NCBI GenBank assembly: GCA_003550305.1
Contig: QKYT01000094.1
Span: 148,032 to 212,031 of the forward strand
Direction of reading: 5' to 3'
Source: Glomus cerebriforme
Lineage: Eukaryota > Glomeromycota > Glomeromycetes > Glomerales > Glomeraceae
DNA: 64,000 nucleotides
Shown: piece by piece, positions 1-12,719 of the stretch
Numbering within the stretch: the first letter of the stretch is position 1
Layout of the letters: every line of letters begins with the position of its first letter
Program-made: the position numbers and the translations under genes
The notes under the pieces: generated by a model
Database searches by the model: none
What the model was told of the DNA's origin: nothing
Seen by the model: only the letters and a program-made list of their open reading frames with translations

Positions 1-3000
1 CCAGTGTTTAATGAATAAATTATCACTTTAATTCCAGCCAAAATTAATTATAATTCCGATCATGATCATTATTCCCCGCGATCCTTATATTATGTTAAAG
101 TATTGGTCAAATAAACAAAATTTAATCCTGATTTATTTTTAGTAATAGCTGATAGATCTATCAGTAATATCATATAAGTATTTATAATTGCGGGGTTAAA
201 AGATGAAATATAGGAGATATTCTCACTTTTCTCTTACAAATAGAAACATTAACTGTTAATATGATTTCATTTAACCATTTAACTCTGAATATAAGACTGA
301 CAATATCAGCCGTGACGTGTGATAGACGGAATTCCTAATTAGTTGATTCTAGAACTGCATTAGCGCGCTATAATTTGTGCTATATCTGATATGCGCGTCG
401 AAAAAACAACTGGCGACTAACTATGGGAATGAACAGCTCGTGTTATAACGAAGGAAACCAATCAAATCGTTCTATAAAAATCACGTTAGGGTTCACCCGC
501 ATTAACCCGATTAAACATGCGAGTCAGATCATTCCAAAATCGGATCATCATGATAAAATTTCAAATGTTCAAATGTCATGACATCAAAAAAAATCTTACA
601 ATCTTTTAATACGGGTGACGAAAAATCTTTTTGAACCTGAAACACAAGCTTGGAGAAAAAATTACAAGATCAATAATTCATCAGCTGCCGAATTTTGTGT
701 AATAAATAATTTATTTTTATTTTAGAAATCTCTATATTAAATTCTTTGTGAAATATAAATATTTTTTTTATGGTCGGAATTACTCAATTGGATTTTCCGA
801 CGACCGCGATTTAATAATTCCCGATAAAGGATTTAAAAAGAATTTAAATTTGAAGGTGGGGGTTAAGTTGCACATATGAATACATCTAGAGAAATCATTG
901 GATGCTAAAAATAAATATCTCCTATCATGAAAAAACGCCAATAACCCTTATTCGGTAATACAAGCAAATAATGACTGGAAATTGAGTATAAACTTGAAGA
1001 CTAACATTTTTGGCGAAGTCAAGTTACAACTTCCTAATAAGGCAAATCTACAATTAAAGTATGACAGAATGAGATAATAAGTGCTTTTAACGCCCTCTCG
1101 TTCGCCAAACGGCGCCCAGAATGCAAAGTATTTTTTCATTGAAAATATAATTCCATCAATAATAAAATATCTGATTATATCATTAAAGAAAGATGTTATA
1201 ATCATTATTAGCCTTGGTGGCTTAGTCTAGATCATTTTAATTGACATCCATTATTGTAAATGATAAAGTGAAACTAAACAAAGAATTTTTTGTTTGTTAA
1301 GTTGTCATTAACATTATTTTTTAAAGAAGGAACTTGCGAAAAAAGAAAATTCCATTGTCAATGAAATAAAAGATTATGAAATAATCATGTTATTTTTTTT
1401 TACATTTAGTGAACAAAACTGTTTGATGTCATCACCTGATTTTCTCAGTATAAAGTTTCATCTATCATATTTTTTAGTTAGACGTTTTCTGTTTCGAAAG
1501 GTTCAATATTAAATGGTTTTATGATTGTCTAAAGCAAATCAGGGATTCAAAAGAAATCATGATTAGCTTTGCATGGATAAGTTGTGGGGTAAATAATGAT
1601 TAATTTGACGCCAATATCTTTGATCGATTTCATTGTTAGAAAGAAAGAAAACGTGTTAATAATTTATAATACATATACGATTACAATCATTACATTTTAG
1701 TTTTTTTTTTAATCTCTAATAAATATTAATAATTAGAGCATATGACTTATTGACAATATGAAATATGATATCCTATTTTTTTTTTTCTAATCCTAAAAAA
1801 AATCGTACATTCAAGTACATGTGGCACATTGGTATTGCTTTCGTACAGTACATTCATGACTCTTTTTGGACATGATATAAAAAAAATGCATGAGTAACTC
1901 GATCCAAGGATCGACAGACACGATTCTATGCCGAACGGGACACAGCCAATTTGAACTTTCCCAATTGGGGTAATAATTTTTCCTTTAAATTTTCCGGCTT
2001 GGAAATTCACATAATCCATATTACGCAGTATATTCTTTTTTGGCGAAGTAATCGAGATTTACAATGGATGATAATTTATATATTATTGATTTCTAATTAT
2101 AATTATCTATAATAAACTTTTGATACATTACATAAAAGTATACAAAAAAGATTAGATCAAGGAATTTTTTATTTGGGAATTATTTTCATTGATACTATTA
2201 ATAATTTTTACGTAGTAAATATGATGATTTTTTCCTTTAATTGAATTAATATCCTTGTAAAAATTGAAAAATTTAAATATTACCAATAAAATTTAGGATG
2301 CATCGTTACATTGAACTTTAAATAGTTAAACGCGTTATTCGAAAAAGGATAATGCTTATTTAAAAGTGCGACCTTGTTAAAGCTGATATTGTTATTCTGA
2401 GAATTTACCATTTCTATATTTTCATATTTTTAATCGACAGTCATACAAGAATAATAATTAATAATCTGTAATTTAAATTTATGACCAATACGGTAACTCA
2501 ATCGATCAAAATATTTTGTTTGGGACGTTTTAGATAATTTTTGTAGCTGATTAACTTTGCATCTTATTTTTTTTTCAAAATTGTTATTAAATGTTTACTA
2601 AGTGATGTGCAAATAACTTGATTAATACAGACTACAGATATGGACATTGCATTGCACCAACCATTACATTAAACGAGTTATTAAACGAGTTTTTTTTCTC
2701 ACATATCTCACATATTAATATGTATATATATAATTATTTCTGATATGACAATTCTTATAAGTATTTTAACGTGCATTGATATTGTCTTTACAGGGATCGA
2801 TGTTTCGTAATTTTAATTACGAACTTTAAAAAAAAACATGCTATTGGGTAATCTTTACCATAATACGTAATTGCGTAACTTTGAACAAAAAAAAAAATTT
2901 CAATTACTTGATTAAACTTAATTAAGCAATTGTCCGAGTCATTGCTTGACATCGCTTATTACCTAATATGTACATTTTAATTACGCAATGATCCTTTTTT

Positions 3001-4531
3001 AGATTTAATATTTCGTAAATTCCAATTTAGGTAATTACTGACTTATTGTTTAGAGAAATTCGTTAATGTTTCTAAAAAATCCTATTTTTTTTTTATGATA
3101 CAGTACACAAATGAGAACACCAAAGGGGAGTGACGTTTTAAAATCCTGGAATTTGGGGGTAAGGAGATTCTTTGTCACAAGAAAAGTTCATGCTTCATTC
3201 AATGAGTTTAAAAGTTTTTAATTAAAAAAAAAACATTATTTATTAAAACAATCCATTCTTGTTCTTCATTTAAAGACATTTTATTAATGTAACTCCCTTT
3301 TTAAGATTCCCGCATCATATTTCTTTATTCACTTTGCATAGCATTTAAACTTATTTAGTTTTTAATATATGATATGATTTAGAAAATTAATTGACCAGTC
3401 GACATTATCCCCTTCTAACTTTATTAATATTCACGCATTTGTACATTATATCAATTTTTTTTTTAATGTTTATCATATTTCAATTTTGTTTTTCAACGTT
3501 CAGGTTTAATAAACACGAACGGGTGAGAATTATCATTTTAGGGAATAATGATGATGATGATGAAATCAACAAATCATAATATTTGTAAAGAAGGTTCTAA
3601 TTAAAATTTAATTTAATTTATTTATTTTTCTAAATCTTTATTATCGTTCTTTACTCCCCTCCTTTTTAAGGTTGTATTCTAACTAACTAAATATCTTTGT
3701 ATATTTGTCCATTAAATTGTCTTTTTTTTTTTTGAAGAAAGATTTCTCTCATCTTTGAGTTGTAATTAAATTATTTTTATTCATTATTTTAAACAACGGG
3801 AAGGATTAATTATGAATAATATACATATATATATTTATTGTTAATAATTTTGAACAAAAAAAAATCCTAGAACAATCATGAATTTATTAATAGGTTTATT
3901 TATTTTATTTAATTTATTTTAAAAATTTGATTTATTTTTATATTTTAAAATATATATTATAAATAAATGCACATTTTGTACATTTTGTTAAACAAGTAAA
4001 TTGATACACACACAACAATACATATAAAAACCGATATGTGTTCATACTAAACCTTTATGATTTCAATTTAAAATTTTTTTTTTTATATTATTTATATTAA
4101 TTTTACTTTTATATAAAAAGCCCCGCAAAAGTTTTTTCGCACCCTACCAAAAATTTTTTATCAAATTANAAAAAAAAAAAAAAATNTTNTNTTNNAANTT
4201 TTTTTTTTTTTAATAATTCATCATCATCATCATCCATCATTCTCATCATTATTTTAACTAATCAATTTAATACGAAAATAATAACATTATTATTGTAGTT
4301 TGAACAAACAAAAAAACTCCTTTAATAGTTTCATATTAAATTTTATAACAGAATTACTATTGATAGAAATTTATCAAATATCAAATCACATCCTTCTATT
4401 TATCGATACAATAATCAATAATTAATTAATATTTTTTATTTATATAAACTCTCAGAACTTATTTTTTCTAAAAAAAAAGGAAAGAAAAGGAAGAATAATA
4501 ATTTTTTACAACAATCTTCAAAAAAAAAAAA
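1..4531. other. long gene-free AT-rich interval
   Basis: I find no supported gene here. Open frames (for example 1747-2019 on the minus strand) lack splice structure, domains or composition that would set them apart from chance. The interval is rich in homopolymer A/T runs and in repeated short motifs related to TAATTACG between about 2800 and 3040. Bases 4170-4198 contain several N calls in an A/T homopolymer, so that stretch is unreliable. The last few hundred bases, with CAT/ATC microsatellite-like sequence at 4218-4240, probably include the promoter and 5' leader of the Sel1 gene that starts at 4532. Confidence 0.5.
2804..2823. repeat. 20-bp palindrome
   Basis: Two 9-bp arms, TTCGTAATT and AATTACGAA, flank TT. 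Related TAATTACG and ACGTAATTGCG words recur over the next 220 bases. This could be a protein-binding cluster or the remains of a small foldback element; nothing more can be said from sequence. Confidence 0.35.
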
Positions 4532-5585
4532 ATGAAATCAATCAAACGTTTCTTTTCACCAAATTCATCTACATCACCTTCAGATTCCACAAAATCATCA
4601 TCATCATCATTTCAAAAATACAATAAATTTCGTTCAAATTCAAGTTCGGCCATAATAGACTATACAAAAGAAAAATCAGTAAAAGGTGTTGGTCCTTTAC
4701 ATTTGGATACTAATGTTCAACATTTCCGTCATCATTCTGCAACAAATTCTCCTATAACTTATAGTATAAGTTATAATACAACTCCAACTACAGCAACAAA
4801 TTCTCCAATTGATTCTGAATTATTTAATTATCGTCGTCAAAATAGTCCTTTAATTGTTCAAAATCTTTCTAATAATAAACAAGTTTTACCTCAAATAAAT
4901 ACTATAGCTGCTGCTTCTACTGCTACAATAATAAATCAACCTCCTCATTCTCCTAATACGAGACAGAATCAAGCTGATGAATTTATTCAACAAGCAATCC
5001 AATTTCATGAAGAAAATGAATTAGAAAAAGCTACTTATTATTTTAAATTGGCCGCTGATAAAGATAGTCCTCTTGGTTTATTTCTTTATGGTATTGCTTT
5101 AAGACATGGTTGGGGTTGTAAATCAAATCCTAAATTAGCCGTACGTTATTTACAAAAAGCTGCTGAATCCGCTGTTTCAGATTTACATACTACAATGGCA
5201 GCAAATCCTTCTATTGCTCGTCATGAATTAGTTTTAGCTATATATGAATTAGGTATGTATCTATTTTTTTTTAAAAAAAAACAAAAGCAAATTTTAAATT
5301 CCCTTGAAAAAATTTAACCAAAATTTCATTTCTTTTATTCTAGGTGTTTGTTTTAGACATGGATGGGGTGTACCAAAAAATAAACATACTGCTGCTTATT
5401 ATTTTGAGATTGCTGCAAATTTGGGTGACCCAGATGCTCAAAATGATCTTGGCTATTGTTATGCCAATGGTGAAGGTGTTAAAAAAGATATGAAAAAAGC
5501 CGCCAAATATTATAGGATGGCCGCAGCTCAAGGTGCAAGTATATTAGGAAATTCTTGGATTCATAAAAAGAAATATGATGAATAA
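4532..5585 (+). CDS. Sel1-repeat (SLR) protein
   Basis: Two exons, 4532-5252 and 5344-5585, joined across a 91-base intron (GTATGT...TTCTAG). The join rebuilds the codons for ELGVCFRHGWG and gives 320 residues. Residues 1-145 are Ser/Asn/Thr-rich and look disordered. From about residue 150 onward there are Sel1-type repeats: HGWGCKSNPKLAVRYLQKAA, then RHGWGVPKNKHTAAYYFEIA, then GEGVKKDMKKAAKYYRMAA. The C-terminus is GNSWIHKKKYDE. Sel1 repeats form alpha-alpha superhelices that scaffold protein complexes; fungal members act in chitin-synthase activation, septation and ER quality control, but this one cannot be assigned to any of these. The start is the first ATG after an A-rich leader. Its 3' end faces NFS1 across about 600 bases. 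Confidence 0.88.
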
Positions 5586-6179
5586 ATTATTGTATAATTT
5601 TTTCACTTTTTTTTTTTATTGGGATGGGAAGTTTCTAGACTTAATTGTGTAAATTTAATTTTCTTAAAACATTTATAACATCATACATTTACTACATAAA
5701 TAACACACCAATAATAATATACTAAATATGCAACATTACAAAAAAAAATTATAGTTTTTAACTTTACCAAAAGAAAAAAATATGCGTTAATATGCACTAA
5801 TATGCACTGCAGAATGATTGATTTCTTTCTACAATCCAGTAAAATTATAATGGAGTATGTATTATAATTTATTTCTTGTAAATAGTATCTTTATTTATTT
5901 ATTTATTTATTTTAATATTTAAGAAATTTTTTAAACAAAAACAAAAATAAAGTAATAACAATGCATTAGATTTTTTAAACTTTAATAATAAATGATATAA
6001 TTATCAAAATGTTCATTACAAAAAAAAAAATGATAAAATATTATACAAATTGTTTTTATAAATAAAAGCGAATGCAATTCCTTATTTACCCAAGGCTAAT
6101 TAACCGTTATAAGAGCCAACACCCACTTGACATTACACTTTACAAATAAAATTTTTTTTTATTACTATTTGATCAATAA
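5586..6179. other. convergent intergenic interval
   Basis: This is the tail-to-tail space between the Sel1 gene (+) and NFS1 (-). It must hold both 3' ends. A short (TTTA)n microsatellite lies at 5891-5912. No gene is seen. Confidence 0.6.
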
Positions 6180-8195
6180 TTAATGTTGACTCCAGTTGAT
6201 CGATTTGAGATCAATACCTTCCTGAACCTAAAAAAAAATTTGTGAATATATATTTCTTTTATGATACAAAGAATTTATGCTAATAATTACTCACCATCTC
6301 CCAAAGAGGAGACATTTCCCTCAATTTGTCAACATGTTTTACTACTCTATCAATAACAAGATCAATTTCTCGTTCAGTAGTAAATCTTCCTATGCCAAAT
6401 CTAATACTTGAATGTGCCATATCATCATCCGCTCCTAATGCACGTAATACATAAGAAGGTTCTAATGAAGCTGATGTACACGCTGAACCAGATGAAAGTG
6501 CTATATCCTTAAGAGCCATTAAAAGTGATTCTCCTTCAATATATGCAAATGAAAGATTAACACATCCTAAAAATTGGTAAACAAATTAGCATATTTAGCA
6601 TATTTATCTAAAATTAGAAATATTTTTAATACCTGGATAGGTTGCATTAGGGTCCCCATTACGAACTACATGTTTTACTTTCGACATAATACCGTCGATT
6701 AGTCTATTTGAAAGATGCTTGACACGCTCTGCGTCATACTATATGCGACGATAAGAAATAGGTTAGATATCATAATATATAAATGTTAAATAAGTTTGTA
6801 ATTTTCGCTTCAGAACCCCTACACTTTCTTTCGTCATAGAGTAAAAATAATTCAATTAAAATAGTACTGTTTTTCTCTCTCGATAAATTTAGCGGTTTGT
6901 CATCATTTGGCATCTTTACAAATTATCCTTATAAGATAAAACAAACCAACAAACCTGCATTTCTTCCTTAGCTATTCGACAAGCTTCACCTAATCCTACC
7001 ACTAATGGTGTAGGAACAGTTCCACTTCTCAATCCTCTCTCTTGTCCTCCCCCACTTTGTAAAGCTTCAATTCTTACTCTGGGTTTTCGCCTACTGTACA
7101 AGGCACCAATCCCTTTTGGTCCATAAATCTTATGACCCGAGATACTCATCAAATCAATATTCATCTTATTGACATCCAATGGAATTTTTCCAACTGCTTG
7201 AGCAGCATCTGTATGGAAAAATACTTTTTTAGAGCGACAAATTTTACCAATTTCTTCAATTGGTTGTGTTACTCCAATTTCGTTGTTCACTGTCATGATG
7301 GATACGAGTGATGTATCTGGTCGAATAGATTCAGCCAATAAATTTAAATCAATGAGCCCGGATGCTTGAACTGGCAAATATGTTACATCAAATCCTTCTT
7401 CAGATAGGACACGACACGAATCAAGTACACATTTATGTTCCTATGTAAAACATAATTATATTATTAATTAATACTTAAAAAGGAAATATATATAACTCAA
7501 AAAGATAATTACGATATTGGTTGTGATAACATGTTTTTTGTTGGCTTTATAAAATCGAGCAACTCCTTTGATACTCAAGTTATTCGATTCAGTTGCGCCT
7601 GATGTAAAAACGATATCTTTAGGATCTGCTCCTATTAAATCGGCCACATGCTATAAAAGTAAATAAATATATAAAAATTCCGAGATAACCGAAAAAAAAT
7701 TTTTTAAGAAATTTTAATTATTTACATACTTGACGAGCTTTTTCGACAGCTTTTTCGGCCTCCCAACCATATGCATGTGTCCTAGAATGTGGATTACCAT
7801 ATTGTTGTGTTAAATATGGCATCATTGCATCAAGTACGCGTGGATCTGTAGGAGTTGTAGCTTGCATGTCTAAATAAATAGGACGGTGTCCTTTTTTAAT
7901 TTTGACCTCCTCAAATCCTAAAGAATCTATAAATAATAATAGCAATAAACTTTAGGAATAAACTAAAAAGATTATAAGAACTAAAGATCTATATATTTGA
8001 ATATCAACCATGTGAGGGAGCCACAAGAGTTTGTGTCAATGTTTCTACAGCAGCAGCTTTGTCAGGAGTTGTTACGGAAGTGAGCTTTCTTTTCAACAAC
8101 TCGGCTGTTAGAATAGGCATTATTATTTGTTTGGATGAACCCACATTATGAGCAGTTCCGCGTGTCAATATCTTTGAAGCAGTCGCGCGTAACAT
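6180..8195 (-). CDS. NFS1: mitochondrial cysteine desulfurase NFS1
   Basis: Seven exons read leftward: 8195-8009, 7926-7730, 7650-7513, 7440-6955, 6738-6633, 6566-6295 and 6227-6180. All phases agree and give 477 residues, near the yeast length. The enzyme takes sulfur from L-cysteine as a persulfide and passes it to the Isu scaffold for Fe-S cluster assembly, working with Isd11. The N-terminus [13 protein letters not shown] is a typical mitochondrial targeting sequence. The cofactor lysine lies in [10 protein letters not shown] (K278), with SGATESNN and HTDAAQ upstream. The catalytic persulfide cysteine is in SSGSACTSA (C401). The last exon encodes the conserved tail [15 protein letters not shown] and is only 48 bases long, so it is easily missed. 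The first intron has a weak donor (GTTGAT). Confidence 0.96.
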
Positions 8196-8600
8196 TATTT
8201 TAAAGGAAAAGTATGTTAGAGATCGGTGGCAAAAAACGTGTGTCAGAATCGTTAATTAAATATCTGGATCTTGTGATACGCTGATTAATATCGCCAATTT
8301 TTTAATAAACATAATTTAGGACGGAATTAGAAATGTTTTTTGGCCATGTTTATTATATACTGCGGGTTTTGCGTATTACATCATACTGGGTTATCACTAA
8401 TTCACCATCTTAAGTAGTATACCAAAAAAACTCGACGTAAAAATATATCTAAGTTCTGAATGTGTTAATGCTCTGAAATATCCTGGTAAGACAGACTGAA
8501 GCTATTTCTGCTTTCTAGTTTCACGTACTCGTTTATGAATATTTTAGCCTTTTGGTGGAACAGTCCCTCGCTCAAGAAATTCCTAGACTTCCGACGCTGC
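8196..8600. other. NFS1 upstream region
   Basis: About 400 bases between the NFS1 start (read leftward) and the next coding relic (read rightward). It probably contains the NFS1 promoter. I see no clear site or gene. Confidence 0.4.
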
Positions 8601-10372
8601 ATGGGTGACTTAAAAGTTCCAGAAATGGAACACAGTAGTTACAAACTTGAACTAAATAATATTGAAATCGCGGAAATAGAAAGAAGAATTTAAGGCGAGA
8701 TATTTTATTTGTTTGGGGAGAAATGTTGAGTGTTTCAACAGACTATCTTGTGAGTTGCTTGCTCACACGGACACCTTATGAGTTGTTTGCTTATAAGGCA
8801 AGAGTTGCTTGCTCGTCCGTGATAGTTTTCGGATTGCTTGTTCACACAGACACCTTGTTAGTTGCTTGCTTGTCTGTGGTTTGATCACGCAGTATTACTT
8901 TGCATGCTGTATTTGATTATTCTAATCTGCTTTTCTATAATAAAGGATGATGAAAAATCGAATTCGGTAAAACTCTTTTGGAACTTAGAAGACGTTATCA
9001 TGGAATCCGAGATAGTTGATGAAAAAGTCCAATTGCAGTGGGTAGGTTGTCTTTATAAGAACTATCTCTAGTGCTAATGTTTTTCTAACTCTTTATTTTT
9101 GATTTTAAAAAGAAGGGATGATGGAGTTCGAGAGAATAGGTCTCCGCCATCTCAAGGAAACTTCGTCCGCGGTGCAAGAAAAGCAAATCATAAATTGTAC
9201 ATCTTACAGGCCACCAACTATAACGACAAACAGGATGAGATGTCCAACTGTTAAGTCACAAACAACTTACTGACATTTGAGACGGCATTAACGAAGTTTA
9301 ATGTTTCAATCTGTATTTTAGTCAACTGACGATGACATACCTACAAGCAAACGAAAGCGTGAAGATTATGAAGATTTTAATTCAAGATTGTTGAAAGATA
9401 CCACAACGAAAGATGAAGACGATGGCGAAGAGAAAGAAGAGGATGACAAAGAATTATCAACGAAAATTTTCTATCTTTTGACGAAGCAGTTAAAGCCAGT
9501 AAGTAATTCAGAATGGAAGTTGTCAAGCGGAGAACTCATCAGGAATGTCCTCTCACAAAAAACATTAGCGGATCTAAAAAATTCTAAAAATAAAAAACTT
9601 GACTACTTATACAGCAAGTGTTTAGGTATACTGAGGTATACTGTTACGCGTTTTAATTATTGCACACATAACGAAGCAGATCTATTAATATGTTTTTTTT
9701 GACTACTGAGTAGGCTTGGATTGTCGATTTGTCATCCGAATTTCCAAGCGGCATGCACACCTGGTTCGGAGAAAAATGGTTTATCCTGAAACAAAAAGTA
9801 CAAAGTCGAATCACTCAGTCATACCGAATGTGCCCGAGCACCGACACCTGCTAAAACTGTTCGTGATCGAAGTAAGTATTTGAGACGTAATATTTCCGAC
9901 CAAGATATTGAAAATTCGGCAATATTTGAATTTCAATTTGCTGGTAAGATGTGTTTAGCACCGCATTGGTATTATTGACGTCTAACATTTTATACCGTAC
10001 TAAGGATTACATGGTCAACTTCTCGCAATAGATCTGTTTGATGATGGTCTTTATTTTGGTTTGGAAAGGCCTACCTTCAAGTTTCCATCACAACTGTCCA
10101 ATATCAATTCTTTGTGCCAAACATTAGAGGTTTTATACTTATTCAAGGTTCGAAACAAATATTTATAACCATAGAACAATCTTCTATTTCTTCACTCTTG
10201 TTAATTATAGGAATATATAATGCAAAAGACTACTATGCCGTCACAATTCGACACACAGGAAAATCCATATGAAAGAGTTTTCCATAGTGTTGATAAGAAG
10301 CAACCGGAACATAAAAAGATCAAATTCATTAGATCAACATATTTTACACTACGAGGACGCAATCAAAAATGA
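8601..10372 (+). pseudogene. broken lineage-specific multi-exon gene
   Basis: Coding-like segments follow one another with fungal splice signals. A possible first exon starts at 8601 (MGDLKVPEMEHSSYKLEL). Further segments are 8946-9041, 9118-9265 (containing RSPPSQGNFVRGARKANHK), 9322-9635 (acidic, KRKRED then EEKEEDDKE), 9714-9943 (PTPAKTVRDRSKYLRRN), 10005-10147 (LLAIDLFDDGLYFGLERP) and 10211-10372 (ends RGRNQK then TGA). The last three exons join in phase. In the 9714-9943 exon an in-frame TGA sits at 9787-9789, and the 9118-9265 segment ends in a stop without a usable donor, so the gene looks inactivated or badly assembled. I recognise no domain. The style suggests a repeated, lineage-restricted family, which is inference. 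Confidence 0.55.
8750..8880. repeat. short interspersed direct repeats (GTTGCTTGCT)
   Basis: The word GTTGCTTGCT and close variants occur about five times, alternating with CACACGGACACCTT-like words (8760-8776, 8841-8856). The unit is imperfect, about 50-80 bases. It lies inside what would be the first intron of the broken gene above. Confidence 0.55.
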
Positions 10373-10794
10373 TATTTTTTACAATACTATCATTACTTTA
10401 GCACTTACAGTATATTAGCTGTAAACTAAGTTCACAATTATTTTCGCGATGATATTAATTATATATTAGCTGTTAGCTTAGCATTTACTAAAATGTAATG
10501 TAATAAACTTTGTTTTTTGCCCACAATTTGGACTTGAATTTTTTATCAATGTATATGCTGTATGTGGTGGGGGTATGGATAGGAAAATTAACAATCAATT
10601 TTTGTAACTCTGATCGTTCCCTGAGGAAACGGTTTTGTGAAATGATGTGATCTTTCCTCTTTTTCTGAACATGTGAAGAAGAAGGATTTATGACCTCTTT
10701 AGTGACATCAGTTTCAATAGAATTCAATTCTCCACATTGACATATCAAAATTAAGGAGGAAAGTAGGGCAGATACTGATGTTAAAAAGCTAGAG
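10373..10794. other. gap between two coding relics
   Basis: This follows the stop at 10372. Minus-strand open frames here show no motif and I treat them as chance. Nothing else is evident. Confidence 0.4.
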
Positions 10795-11112
10795 TTGCGA
10801 AATTGGAGCAGGACTATGGGTAAGCACAAAGTAATAAATAGTACTCTTGAAGAAGCGATATCAGAGATAACAGCTGTCAATGTATCTAGCTCTGTCACCA
10901 GCTCAATAATGTCAATTCCTTACCTGGTACTTCTGGTACCCTTCAAGCATAAGTGTGTAGAAGTCATTGGAGAACAGGAAAATGGATGCTTTTTTGGATG
11001 ATGCACATAAAAATGTTAGTGATGGAATAAGTCGAAGAAACTTTTGCATGAGTCAGCCCAGGACTTATTTTCAGTTACTTCTAACTAAAGTTGCCTGCCA
11101 AAATTCTACAGG
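10795..11112 (+). pseudogene. degenerate coding relic of unknown family
   Basis: Open segments in shifting frames (NWSRTMGKHKVINSTLEEA, then VEVIGEQENG, then KKLLHESAQDLFSVTSN followed by a stop) have amino-acid composition unlike the surrounding A/T-rich noise and end near a possible donor (ACAG/GTAAAT at 11110). No single frame holds them all. I read this as a decayed exon cluster, possibly of the same family as the gene just upstream. No domain is recognised. Confidence 0.3.
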
Positions 11113-11219
11113 TAAATGTCAAAATGTCAAAATTAAAACCTGTCAAAATGGTGAAATAATAAAATAGGTTTGATATATCAAAATTCAAAATTAGTTATGA
11201 CATGTTAAAATTGCTATTT

Positions 11220-12150
11220 TATCAAATTGTGAGCCATCCAATGATCATAGAGGAAGTTCATTAGAATCATCTCATCAAAACAAGTCAAATGGTAGTAAAT
11301 TCGTTCTTCTATGATTATTGAATGGCCTGCAACTTGATGAAATATCAACAATTCAGCATTTTTTATTTATATTTTGTTAAATGGCAAATTATCCAACAAT
11401 CATAGAAGGATAAACACAGCTCATTAAAATTGTCTCATCAAAATGAGTCAAATGGTAGTAAATTCGTTCTTCTATGATTATTGAATGGCATGCAACTTGA
11501 TAAAATATCAATAATTTAGCATTTTTTATTTATGTTTTGCCAAATGATAACCATAAAATACAAACTCATTAGAATCATTTTATTGAGATAAGTTAAATAG
11601 TAGTAAATTTGTTCTTCTATGATCACTGAATGGCTTGCAGCTTAACAAAATGCTAACAATTCAGAATTTTTTTTATTAATTCATATACTGTATATTTATT
11701 GCACTATTTAATGTTTTGACTAATTTCTCAGTGTCTAATAATCATAGAAGAATAAAATACAGCTCATTAGAATTGCCTCATTAAGACATGTTAAATGGTA
11801 GTAAATTCATCCTTTTATGATCACTGAATGTCCTGCAATTTGATAAGATATTAAATGCATTGTAAACATGAATTAATAAAAAAATTTTTAAATTGTTAGC
11901 ATTTTGTTAAGATGCAGGCCATTTAGTGATAAAAGGATGAATTTACTACTGTATTTCATCCTTCTATGATCGTTGAATGGTTCACCATTTGATAAAATAA
12001 TAAAAAATACTGAATTGTTAATATTTCATCATATTGCAGGCTATCGAATGATTATAAAAGAATAAATTTATTATTATTTAACTCATTTTAATGAGACAAT
12101 TCTAATGAATTATATTGCATTCTTTTATAATTATTGAATGTTAAGAAATT
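11220..12150. repeat. array of decayed palindromic repeats
   Basis: A unit of roughly 160-190 bases recurs, starting near 11230, 11390, 11543 and 11730, with further inverted copies at 11915-12150. Each unit is itself an imperfect hairpin. It opens with a form of CCAATGATCATAGAAGGA and closes with the complement, TTCTTCTATGATTATTGAATGG. The middle carries TCATTAGAATCATCTCATCA and AAATGGTAGTAAATTC. The same core, much better preserved, forms the arms of the foldback element at 60964-61483, so this array looks like old copies of that family. Confidence 0.7.
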
Positions 12151-12278
12151 AGATGAAATGTAATTTTAATATATCAAAATTATTTTAGCATTTTGACTAA
12201 TCACTAATTAGCAGAAAGGTAATATCAAAATATCAAAATAATTTTGACAATTTTAATATGTCAAAATTCCTTAATTTT

Positions 12279-12719
12279 TTTTTTTTTTTTAAGACAAGTT
12301 AATCGTATTTATTATAATTATTGAAGTTCTAACAAGAATACATAATTACGAATGATAAATCACGAATATATCCTCTGTAAAAGAAAAGCATAACTTGCCA
12401 CGCGAAGAGTAGATTCAAGAGGAAAGTCTTGTATCCAAGAACTAACTTCAATCATTATCTAAACTTCCCGACCCTGTACCTGTAATGAATCAAAGTGACT
12501 AACTAATCTATCTAATAACCCATTATGTAAATCTAATTTTAAATCTAATTGTTCATACAAAATACTATTATACATACTCTCTATTAATCTAGACAATTTA
12601 AAAACCTTTTTAACTATGATATTACCTACTCTAGAACCCTCCTTAATAATAACCCTATGCACACTATCTTTCCATCTAGAAAAAGCACAAAGGTCTCTTG
12701 AGGCGGTACTCTTGATAGG
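12279..12719 (-). mobile_element. 5'-truncated LINE-like retrotransposon, copy 1
   Basis: The element is read leftward. Its poly(A) tail appears as a T run at about 12279-12291, and its 5' end is cut off at 12719. It is flanked by a 17-bp target-site duplication with one mismatch: CAAAATTCCTTAATTTT at 12262-12278 and CAAAATTTCTTAATTTT at 12720-12736. Poly(A), 5' truncation and a long duplication are the hallmarks of target-primed reverse transcription. The open frame 12722-12459 (minus) encodes SRWKDSVHRVIIKEGSRVG and is homologous to the C-terminal frame of copy 2 at 15901-16248. The 3' untranslated parts also match base for base over long runs. Confidence 0.82.

Noticed and set aside
1211..1235. 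TGGCTTAGTCTAG, resembling a tRNA A box
   Set aside because: There is no B box (GGTTCGANNCC type) at the right distance and no cloverleaf can be drawn.
1747..2019. 90-codon minus-strand open frame
   Set aside because: It begins with ATG, but a quarter is homopolymer-derived. It has no motif, no splice structure and no neighbouring coding signal.
10488..10898. 136-codon minus-strand open frame
   Set aside because: It overlaps a plus-strand relic with better composition, has no domain, and its middle is made of A/T-rich low-information codons.
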